Shown here piece after piece: positions 1-8,100 of a DNA stretch of 64,000 nt. The stretch lies in the NCBI GenBank assembly GCA_027491255.1, contig JAIXWM010000020.1, forward strand, positions 18,161 through 82,160, read 5' to 3'. The notes under the pieces were generated by a model that worked only from the letters and a program-made list of their open reading frames with translations, searched no databases and was not told where the DNA came from. The DNA comes from Rubrivivax sp. (GTDB taxonomy: Bacteria > Pseudomonadota > Gammaproteobacteria > Burkholderiales > Burkholderiaceae_C). Position 1 is the first letter of the stretch. Each line of letters begins with the position of its first letter. A program made the position numbers and the translations under genes.

Positions 1-1278
1 GATCTGGCGCTGCGCCTCGGACAGGCGCAGCTTGGCGGCCTGCACGTCGGCCCGCCCCTGGATGTTGCCGCCCAGGGGCATGGCCACCTGGAGGCCGACA
101 GACCAGGAAGGAAAGTCCTTGAGGAAGGACACGCTGCCGGCCTGCGAGCTCCCGGGCCCGCCGTTGAAGCCATAACTCGCCACCACGTCGACCTTGGGCT
201 TGACCTGGTTCGCCGCGTACTCGGCCTGCAGGCGTTCACGCTCGAGCGCGGCTTGCCGCTGCCGCAGGTCGGCACGCAACTCGAAGGCTCGGGCGACCGC
301 CTGCTCCATCGTGGGCGGGGGACGGGAGGCCTCGGGCAAGGCGTCCGTGGCACGCCATCCCGGAACCTGGCTGTTCAGCTCGCTGCCCATGAGGCGCGCG
401 ACGCGGCCGATCGCCTCCGACTGCGCCACCTGGGCTTCGCTGACCGCGGCGCGGTATCGGATCAGGTCGTTCTCCACGTCCCAGACCTGGGACTCAGGGA
501 TGCGGCCTTGACGCCTCAGTGCCTGCGCCTGGGCCAGCAGGCGCTCGCCCATGGCCACCTTCTCCAGGGCATGGGCCGTGCGGTGCTGCGCCAACACCAG
601 GTCCCAGTAGGCCAGCGCCGACTCGGCGACCGCGCTGCCCTCGGCGTCGCGCGCGCCGGCCTGGCTGGCCGCGACATCGGCCTCGGCGACGCGGACCCGG
701 GCCGCAACCGTCTCCAGCCCGCCGTCGCGCGCCAAGGGATGGGTCAGGGACACACCGACATAGCTGCGGTACTCGTGCTCGTTGGAAAGGTTGGTCAGGA
801 AGCGCGACAGCGTCGTCTTGCCTTCCACCTTTGTCCCGGTCGGCAAGAGGCGGCTGACGGTGGCGGAAAGATCGACGGCATCGCGCTCGTAGATTCCGGC
901 GCCACTGCGCACCAGTTTCTCTTCCCGGGTGTTGGCCTGACGCGTTCCGCCCACGCTGCTGGACACGGCGCCCTGGGTCTCGAACGCGCCGCGCGCGCGA
1001 TCGACGGCCGTGGCCGCCAGGTCTGCCTCCGAGCGCCTGGCAACGACATTCTTGTTGTTTTGACGCACGCGTTGCACGAAGGACGCCAAGGACAGGGCCT
1101 CGTCCGAGGCGCGCACCGCCGACCCGGCCGGCGTCTGGGCCGTGCCGGCCAGCGGCCAGGCCAGCAAGACGCTGCCGGCGAGCACGGCCAGCGCCGCCCA
1201 GCCGGGCACGGGCAGGCGACCTGGGGCGTCAGACACCGCGGACCGCTTGGGGCGCGAACGGGATGACGAGCAAGACAT
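1..1278 (-). CDS. TolC-family outer-membrane channel protein, 3' end cut by window edge
   Basis: This is probably the outer-membrane channel that completes an export or efflux route through the envelope. I translated 426 codons from the ATG at 1278; the frame is still open at base 1, so the C-terminus is missing. The protein starts with an unusually long polar n-region (about 26 residues, including RSRPKR), then a hydrophobic stretch at residues 27-45 and a likely signal-peptidase site after Ala47 (AGTA/Q). The mature part has TolC-like features: long Ala/Gln/Arg/Glu-rich helices such as RADLRQRQAALERERLQAEY, and beta-type segments such as YRSYVGVSLTHPLARDGGL and WSVGLQVAMPLGGNIQGRAD. The start is supported by AGGAG six bases upstream. 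It is the last visible gene of the unit. The family is clear; whether the substrate is the giant protein is inferred from position. Confidence 0.9.
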   Translation of the reverse strand, partial: MSCSSSRSRPKRSAVSDAPGRLPVPGWAALAVLAGSVLLAWPLAGTAQTPAGSAVRASDEALSLASFVQRVRQNNKNVVARRSEADLAATAVDRARGAFETQGAVSSSVGGTRQANTREEKLVRSGAGIYERDAVDLSATVSRLLPTGTKVEGKTTLSRFLTNLSNEHEYRSYVGVSLTHPLARDGGLETVAARVRVAEADVAASQAGARDAEGSAVAESALAYWDLVLAQHRTAHALEKVAMGERLLAQAQALRRQGRIPESQVWDVENDLIRYRAAVSEAQVAQSEAIGRVARLMGSELNSQVPGWRATDALPEASRPPPTMEQAVARAFELRADLRQRQAALERERLQAEYAANQVKPKVDVVASYGFNGGPGSSQAGSVSFLKDFPSWSVGLQVAMPLGGNIQGRADVQAAKLRLSEAQRQI

Positions 1279-1370
1279 GAGCTTCTCCTGGGGAATTCAG
1301 CAGCCATCGGCCAAGGGGCCGGGCACTGCACGCAGGCAGGCCGCAGGACCCCGGGTCCGGGCAAGACGTT
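1279..1370 (-). other. Intergenic gap between the SapC-family and TolC-family genes
   Basis: This 92-bp gap is the longest gene-free stretch in the window. It holds the TolC ribosome binding site and a short perfect inverted repeat (GGACCC-C-GGGTCC, 1346-1358 on the plus strand) with a one-base centre. The palindrome has no T-run and no room for a loop, so it does not look like an intrinsic terminator. It could be an operator or chance in GC-rich DNA. I see no convincing promoter. Confidence 0.4.
1285..1289 (-). promoter_or_regulatory. Shine-Dalgarno of the TolC-family gene
   Basis: AGGAG on the minus strand lies six bases before the ATG at 1278-1276. It fixes the start of the TolC-family gene and suggests that this gene is translated independently, not coupled to the gene before it. 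Confidence 0.75.
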
Positions 1371-2057
1371 TCAAGAAAGCCTCTCGATCTGGTGAAGCGA
1401 GGCGACATGCGCGTAGGTCGAGGCCAGCCACCCACGGTGCCGCAGCGCCAGCAGTCCCTGGTCGGACAGCGCGTCCAGACGGGTCTCGTTGACGACGTAG
1501 CAGCCCTCCAGGTCGACGGTACGGTCGCCCCGTTTGGCGCGCACCGAGAACGGCGTCAAAAGGTTGGCCTGCTTCAGCGCATCGACATAGGCATCGGTGA
1601 GGACCTGCATCTGCCGCAGGCGTGCAAAGTAAGAGCGCGCCTCCTCCAAGGCGGGCGAGGGTTGGCCCGAGCCGCTGAACAGCGGCTCGCCCGCGGACTC
1701 GCCGACGCAGTCGCTGTCGACATCGATGCACAGGGCATGACGGTCGCCACGCCCTGTGCGCACGAGCGAGAACGGATAGCCGCGTACCACCGCAGGCACA
1801 TACGACGCCTGCCAGCGGCCGGACGCGTCGACGAAGACGTTCGCGCCCTGTTCCAGGCCGAACAGTGCCACGGGCATGAAGCTGTCCGCCCCCGGCTCCT
1901 CGACGAAGACGATCGGGTACACCGCGCTGGCCCTGACCATCTCGGGCTGCATCAGGGCCGCCATGTGCAGCCCGCGGGCGAATGCGAAGTCCTGTGCCGG
2001 CAGGACCCTCAGGCGGGCATGCTGGACGGAGCTCAAGGCTGCGACGCGGCGGAACAT
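1371..2057 (-). CDS. SapC-family protein
   Basis: The 228-residue product has the pattern of the SapC family: an early YPIVF segment (residues 47-51), then VALFGLEQGANVFVD, then YVPAVVRGYPFSLV (86-99), an acidic IDVDSDCV stretch, and a LF.G.G motif near 126-131. SapC was named from the Campylobacter fetus S-layer locus, where it lies with the type I secretion genes; its biochemical role is not established. I see no signal peptide or membrane segment, so it may be cytoplasmic. I chose the ATG at 2057, which leaves a 22-bp gap after the M50/HlyD gene. A GTG at 2120 would overlap that gene and add a low-complexity leader (MPCGSSSSAASG) unlike the family. The ribosome site before the ATG is weak. 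Confidence 0.85.
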   Translation of the reverse strand: MFRRVAALSSVQHARLRVLPAQDFAFARGLHMAALMQPEMVRASAVYPIVFVEEPGADSFMPVALFGLEQGANVFVDASGRWQASYVPAVVRGYPFSLVRTGRGDRHALCIDVDSDCVGESAGEPLFSGSGQPSPALEEARSYFARLRQMQVLTDAYVDALKQANLLTPFSVRAKRGDRTVDLEGCYVVNETRLDALSDQGLLALRHRGWLASTYAHVASLHQIERLS

Positions 2058-2079
2058 GGTGCTCGGCAGACGCGGAAGA

Positions 2080-4245
2080 TCAGACCCGGAAGCGGCGCTG
2101 GAAGAACTGCCGCACGGCACGCTCCCACTGCACCATCAACGGTGCAGCCTTCAAGGTCAGGCGCAGCGTGCCCAGGCGACCGTGGCGCAGTTCCGAGGCG
2201 GCGACATCCACGGGCAGCGAAGCAAGGATCTGGAAGAAGGGCTCCGCGGCCGTCAAGCCCTGTCCGTCACCCGGCGCCACCGCGATGTCACCGCCACCGG
2301 CCATGCCCAAGGCTCTCGAGGGCAGGGTCCCGGTCTCGAAGGGAACGAGCACGGCGCCCTGGGCCACGAGGTTCACGTCCTCCTGGCCGCGAAGGCGTAT
2401 CTCGACGCCGCGGACCTCGTTGTCGAACAGGTGGGTGGCGACCTGGGGCAGCACGGCCACGAAGCGCCACGACTGCGGGTCGACCACGGCGCCCAGCCCC
2501 GCGCCACGGGCAACCCAGCGCCCGAGACCGGAGTCGAAGATCTCGGGGCTCCACAGGCCGTCGATCGGGGCCCGCAGCACCAGCCCCTGGCGCTGGCGTT
2601 CGAGCTCCGAGATGACGGCCTCCACCGCCTCGCGCTGTCGTTGCAAGGCGGCCAGGTCGGACCGCGCCACCGAGGTGGCGCGCACCTCCTGCGACAGCAA
2701 CTGCTCGCGCTGCAGGCGCGCGCTCGCGAGTTCGAACTCGATCTCCGGGTTCTCCAGGCGCATCAACTCCTGGCCGGCCGTCACGCGCGCCCCGGGCGTG
2801 ACCTTGACGGACACCACACGCCCGGCGGTGTCGCTGCTGACCCGGCGGTAGTTCACCGCCTCCAGCACACCGGAAGCCCGCACCCGGTCGGGCACTGGCA
2901 CCCCGGCCAGGAGGACAAGAGATCCCAGACAAATCGCCACCGTGGTCGCAATGCAGCGCGCACGCACGTGCATCAACCGGGGGCTGGTCGCCAAGTACTT
3001 CAGGAACTTGAACAGGGGCACCACCGTGATCGTGAAGCCCAGGATCCAAGCCATGGCAACACCCAGGTCCAGGTACTGCTCCGCGACGAAGAAGACGATC
3101 GTCGACATCAGGAAGAGCCAGTAGGCCAGGCTCACGACGCCGTACAGCGGCAGCAGCCAGGCCTCGACCGCGGAGCGCGCCGCAGGACGGGCGTTCGGCA
3201 GCCTGAAGATCAGGCGCTCACCCAGGTAGCGCAGCTGATCCCTGGAGCGCTGGAACAGGTTGGGAACGTCGATCAGGTCGACGAGCATGTGGTAGCCGTC
3301 GAACCTCAGCAAGGGGTTGAGGTTGAAGAACAGCGAAGACACGCTCGCAACGAAGATGACGTTGTAGGCGATCGAATTGACCACACCGGGCGCCGTGTGC
3401 GCCCACAGCAGCGCCGCCACGGCAGCAACGGCCAGCTCGGCCAGCACACCCGAAGCGCCGACAAGAAGGCGTGGCCATCGGTGACGAAAGCCCCAGCTTG
3501 CTGTCGCATCCACGTAGGGCATGGGGGCGAAGATGAGCAGCATCACACCCATCTTGTGGACTTCACCCCCGTACAGGCGGCATGCGGCGGCATGCCCCAG
3601 CTCGTGCACCACCTTGGCGATGATGAAACCGATGTAGAGCAGCCCGAGGTTGGACGGCGCCAGGATGCCCGCCCCCTGGCTGAACAGCGAGTCCACGTTG
3701 TCGACGAGCGCCTTGCCCGCCAGCGCCAGCAGCAGCAGGTAGGCCAGCGCGCCCGCCGGGCTGAAGACCGCGCGGATCAGCGGCATCGCCGTCTGCAGCA
3801 TGCGGTCGGGGTCGAACAGCGGAATGCGGATCGACATGAACCCCATCATCAGCGCCCGCTGCTCGCGCTTGCGGCGCTGGGTGTAGCGGTCGAACAGGCT
3901 CGCGCCTGCGCTGGACCGATCGAAGCTCAGGAGGTTGGACAGGTTCAACTGCCCGAGCAACTGCACGACCTCTTCCTGGGACAGCGCGTGGTCAGGGTCG
4001 GAGGCGACGGCTTCCAACCAGGCCTCGTCCACGGTCCGTCGGGTCGACAGGCGACTGACGAAGCTCCAGGCCTGGGCGTTGATGCGGAACCAGTCGCTCG
4101 ACAAGGTGTCGCGCAACACGATCCATTCACGCCCCCGGTACATCTGACGGTGGGCCCGCACGGTGGACCGCAATTCGGCCCGCACCTGCGCCACGCGGTG
4201 CCAAGAGTCGCTGAAGGTGCGACCGGCTGCGTCTTCGACGCTCAC
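2080..4245 (-). CDS. PqqD-like / M50 metallopeptidase / HlyD-type adaptor fusion
   Basis: The 721-residue inner-membrane protein joins three modules. Residues about 35-105 resemble a PqqD-like winged-helix domain (REWIVLRDTLSSDWFRINAQ). Residues about 155-445 are polytopic and carry the M50/site-2-protease signature HELGH at 214-218, with NPLLRFDGY at 310-318, where Asp316 is the expected third zinc ligand. After the last membrane segment (about 430-450), residues 453-721 form a periplasmic-adaptor-like part: lipoyl-type half (GRVVSVKVTPGARVTAGQEL), a coiled coil at about 500-552, the second half (GLVLRAPIDGLW), then beta-domains. All expected zinc residues are present, so catalysis is possible. 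The GTG start overlaps the TGA of the giant gene, with GGAG seven bases upstream. Neighbours suggest a role in export or maturation of the giant protein; the substrate is not shown. Confidence 0.9.
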   Translation of the reverse strand: MSVEDAAGRTFSDSWHRVAQVRAELRSTVRAHRQMYRGREWIVLRDTLSSDWFRINAQAWSFVSRLSTRRTVDEAWLEAVASDPDHALSQEEVVQLLGQLNLSNLLSFDRSSAGASLFDRYTQRRKREQRALMMGFMSIRIPLFDPDRMLQTAMPLIRAVFSPAGALAYLLLLALAGKALVDNVDSLFSQGAGILAPSNLGLLYIGFIIAKVVHELGHAAACRLYGGEVHKMGVMLLIFAPMPYVDATASWGFRHRWPRLLVGASGVLAELAVAAVAALLWAHTAPGVVNSIAYNVIFVASVSSLFFNLNPLLRFDGYHMLVDLIDVPNLFQRSRDQLRYLGERLIFRLPNARPAARSAVEAWLLPLYGVVSLAYWLFLMSTIVFFVAEQYLDLGVAMAWILGFTITVVPLFKFLKYLATSPRLMHVRARCIATTVAICLGSLVLLAGVPVPDRVRASGVLEAVNYRRVSSDTAGRVVSVKVTPGARVTAGQELMRLENPEIEFELASARLQREQLLSQEVRATSVARSDLAALQRQREAVEAVISELERQRQGLVLRAPIDGLWSPEIFDSGLGRWVARGAGLGAVVDPQSWRFVAVLPQVATHLFDNEVRGVEIRLRGQEDVNLVAQGAVLVPFETGTLPSRALGMAGGGDIAVAPGDGQGLTAAEPFFQILASLPVDVAASELRHGRLGTLRLTLKAAPLMVQWERAVRQFFQRRFRV

Positions 4246-4256
4246 GCGCGCGCTCC
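4242..4256 (-). promoter_or_regulatory. GTGA stop/start overlap with Shine-Dalgarno (translational coupling)
   Basis: On the minus strand the GTG start of the M50/HlyD gene (4245-4243) shares bases with the TGA stop of the giant gene (4244-4242). GGAG at 4256-4253 sits inside the giant gene's last codons, seven bases upstream. The arrangement is typical of coupled translation and puts both genes on one message. Confidence 0.8.
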
Positions 4257-5100
4257 GTCGTCACCCCGCGACGCTGCGGGCGGTGTGCTCCCGGACTCCG
4301 CGCGGGGGCGGTCTGCCGCCGCGCCAGGTGCGCTCGCGCTGTCGGCGTCGGAGGCCGCCGCGAGCTGCGCTGTCTGGGCTTCGGCCGCCGTGTCTTGTTC
4401 ATGCGAGCGCTCGAACCAGCGCGAGATGCGTTCCGTCCACCCTGCATAGGCGGCGAACCAACGAGCCCTCAAGCCTGTGCTGGACAGCGCGCTTGCGGAC
4501 CCGGACGCCGTATCGCCCGCGCCCTCGGCCTCGGCGGACACGCCCCCATCGCCGCCGCCGTCTTGCTTGCTCGAGGTCCCAGACCCTTCGTTGCGGGCCG
4601 GTTCCTGAGCTTCGTTGGCCGGGCTGTTCTGCGGCGCCGGCGCCGAGGACGGCGGCGTCCCGGCCTCGCTGGCGGGCGCATCGGGTGTCGAGCCGGGAAC
4701 GACCGCCGGCGCCGGCGGTGCAGTCGGTGCAGGCGTTGCCGCCGGCACGGCCGCAGGGGCCTGCGGCGGCGGCGCCGCCTCGCTGCGCTGGTCGCTTGCG
4801 GGGCGCGCGGTCGCGCTGGCCTGCGCGCTCGACACCGGCCTGGACTCCGACACCGGCTGCAGCGAGGAAGACACCGCTGTCGGCGCCGGCGCCACGGCCG
4901 GCGCCGAGGCCATCGGAGCCGCCTGCGGACTTTCCGAACGCGGCGTCATCACCGCGATGAGAGGTGCGCTTCCAGAACTGGCGATCAGGCCGCGCGACAC
5001 CGCCTCCAGTCCGGCCTGCAGCACGACAGACGTGTCCTGCAGGACCGTGCCGGACGCCGCCAACGAAGGCGACGCAGACGAACCACCGGAAACCACATTG
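4242..5100 (-). other. C-terminal Pro/Ala/Ser-rich linker with aromatic amphipathic segment
   Basis: The last 285 or so residues start with PPPPTANVVSGGSS, run through a long Pro/Ala/Ser-rich stretch and a Gly/Asp/Glu stretch. They then contain LRARWFAAYAGWTERISRWF (about 4420-4490), an aromatic and basic amphipathic helix, before a second disordered acidic/Ala tail. It could be a secretion or anchoring signal read by the downstream module. It does not resemble a classical RTX C-terminus or any sorting motif I know. Confidence 0.6.
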
Positions 5101-8100
5101 GCCGTAGGCGGAGGCGGCATCACCAGATCCGAAGCACTGATGGTCGTACGACCCACCATCATGACCAGGCGACCACTGCGCGACTCGATGAGGCCGGGCT
5201 CGAGCGGTCCCGTGCCGGCGAGCAGTGCGATCCACCCTTGCGGGGCATCGTTGCGAACGCCCTGGCCGCCCACCTTGAGACCAGCCCGCCCAGCCACGAT
5301 CACGTCGCCGATGTCCCCGTTGACCGCCTCGACCTCGGCTGCGTCCATGCGCAGCAGGGCCACACCGACACCGCCGATCCCGCTTTGCGCGCGCAAGCTC
5401 AGTCGGGCCGGCGTGGCGAAATTGAGTGCCTGTCCCTGGCTGCCGTCACGGATGGCGCCACCGGCCTCGACACGTATCGGGCCGCCCTGCGAGACGACTT
5501 CAGCCAGCGTCGCGTCACCCGTGCTGGTCAGCGTGACCGCGCCCTCGGCAGCCCGCAGGCTCGCCGAGGCCGCCATGGTGACCGAGCCCTCGGCGACGAT
5601 GTCGATATCGCCCTCGCCGGCACCGATCACCACCTCGTCGACGATGACCAGATCGTCGGTTTCCCGCAGATGGATGCTTCCGCTGTCTGAACGGGCCGAG
5701 ATCGAACCCGTCTGCACGCTCAGCGCAGCGTTTGCCTTGCCGATGTCACGCCCGGCGCGCAGCTGAAGTGCCTGGCCTGCGGTCAGCGCAGGCGCGGCGG
5801 CGTCTTCCAGCGCCAGCAGATCGCGCCCTGCGTACAGGCGCGCTGTACCGCCGACCTCACCGGCGACGATCGTGTCCGCCGTGGCCGACACGGTGGCGTC
5901 ACCCGCCGCACGGACTTCGATGCGCAGCGGGCCCTGGGCCGACACCTCGATGCTGCCGGCGTCGATCGTCACCTTCCCAGCGAAAGCGTTGGCCTCGGTC
6001 ATCGTGACCGTTCCCTCGCCGGCGTCGACCCATACCGCGCCGGTGACTGCCAGCGCGCCGGTCTGGGTGATGTTGCCGTGGCCGGAATCGACCGTCAGCA
6101 CGCCGTCCACGCGACCCTGACCCAGGTTCAGACCGCCAGCCGCGTTCACGGTGAGCGAGCCCGTGGCCAGCGTGCCCAGCGTCAGCGCCCCGGCATCCGT
6201 GATCTGTACCGCGCCACCGGTCACGCTGAAGGTGCCGCGGAAGTCATTGGCCTGCGTCAACGTGACCGTGCCGGTGCCCGCGTTCACCTGGCCCGTGCCG
6301 GACACCGTCAGCGCCCCGGTCTGGCCCACCGACCCGGCGCTCGTCACTGCCAGGTTGCGGCCCACCGCTGTCAGGCCGAAGTTCGTCGCGCCCGCGCTCG
6401 TCGTCGTCAGGTCTCGGCCCACCGTCGTCAGACCGAAATTCGTCGCCCCCGTGCTCGTCGTCGTCAGGTCGCTCGAGGCGCCGCTCACCGTGCCGCTGAG
6501 CGCCAGCGCGCCGCCTGCGCTCAGCACCGTGCTGCCCGTGGTCGTCAGCGACACCGTCAGCGCGTTGGCGTCGGCAATCTGCGTGGCCGCGCCGGTGACC
6601 GTGACAGTGCCGCCGAAATTGTTGCCCGCGTTGCTCAAGGCAACGGCCTGACCGCTGGCTGTGATGCCCGTGGCCCCACTCACCGTAAGCGCCCCGGTCT
6701 GACCCACCGCACCGGCGCTCGTCACCGCGAGGTCCCCGCCGACCGTGGTCAGGCCGAAGCTCGTCGCGCCCGCGCTTGTCGTCGGGTCCCGGCCCACCGT
6801 CGTCAGGCCAAAGATCACAGCGCCCTCGCTGGTCGCCGTCAGGTCGCTCGTGGCACCGCTCACCGTGCCGCTGACTGCCATCGCCCCACCCGCGCTCAGC
6901 ACCGTGCTGCCCGTGGTCGTCATCGCGACCGTCAGCGCGTTCGCGTCGGCGATCTGCGTGGCCGCGCCCGCGACGGTGACCGTACCGCCGAAGTCGTTGG
7001 TCGCGTTGCTCAAGGCGACGGTCTGGCCGCTGGCCGTCATGACCGTGGCACCGCTCACCGTCAGCGCCCCGGTCTGACTCACGGCACCGGCGCTCGTCAC
7101 TGCGAGGTCCCGGCCCACCGCCGTCAGGCCGAAGTTCGTCGCACCGCCGCTCGTCGCCGTCAGGTCCCGGCCCACCGTCGTCAGACCGAAATTCGTCGCG
7201 CCCGTGCTCGTCGTCGTCAGATCACTGGTGGCGCCGCTCACCGTGCCGCTGAGCGACAGCGCGCCGCCCGCGGTCAGCACCGTGCTGCCCGTGGTCGTCA
7301 GCGCGACCGTCAGACCGGTCAGGTCCGCGATCTGCGTGGCTGCACCCGTGACCGTGACCGTGCCGCCGAAGTCGTTGGCCACGTTGCTCAGGGCGACGGC
7401 CTGGCCGCTGGCCGTGATCGCCGTGGCCCCGTTCACCGTCAGTGTCCCGGTCTGACTCACGGCACCGGCGCTCGTCACCGCGAGCTCCCGGCCCACCGTC
7501 GTCAGGCCGAAGGTCATCGCACCGCCGCTCGTCGTCGTCAGGTCCCGGCCCACTGCCGTCAGGCCGAAGTTCGCCGCACCCGTGCTCGTCGTCGTCAGGT
7601 CACTGGTGACACCGCTCACCGAGCCACTGATCGCCAGCGCGCCACCTGCGCTCAGCACCGTGGCACCCGTGGTCGTCAGCGCCACCGTCAGCCCGGTCTC
7701 GTCCGCGATCTGCGTGGCCGCGCCAGTGACGGTGACCGTGCCGCCAAAGTCGTTACCTGCGTTGCTCAGGGCGACGGCCTGGCCGCTGGCGGTGATGCCG
7801 GTGGCACCGCTCACCGTCAGCGCCCCGGTCTGACTCACGGCACCGGCGCTCGTCACTGCCAGGTCCCGGCCCACCGCCGTCAGGCCGAAGTTCGTCGCAC
7901 CGCCGCTCGTCGCCGTCAGGTCCCGGCCGACCGTCGTCGGGCCGAAGTTCGTCGCACCCGTGCTCGTCGTCGTCAGATCACTGGTGGCGCCGCTCACCGT
8001 GCCGCTGATCGCCAGCGCGCCGCCCGCGGTCAGCGCCGTGCTGCCCGAGGTCGTCAGCGACACCGTCAGCGCGTTCGCGTCGGCAATCTGCGTGGCCGCA

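Noticed and set aside
1346..1358. Palindrome as an intrinsic terminator between SapC and TolC genes
   Set aside because: Six-base arms with a one-base centre cannot form a normal hairpin loop, and no T-run follows.
2058..2120. Upstream GTG start for the SapC-family gene
   Set aside because: It would overlap the preceding gene by 41 bp and add a low-complexity leader not expected in the family; the ATG at 2057 gives a normal family length.
4000..4145. PqqD involvement in PQQ biosynthesis
   Set aside because: The PqqD-like domain is fused to an M50 protease, and no other pqq genes are present; the fold is also used for peptide binding in other systems.
1876..4449. Plus-strand open frame of 857 codons
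   Set aside because: Antisense to the M50/HlyD fusion, whose HELGH and adaptor motifs are on the minus strand.
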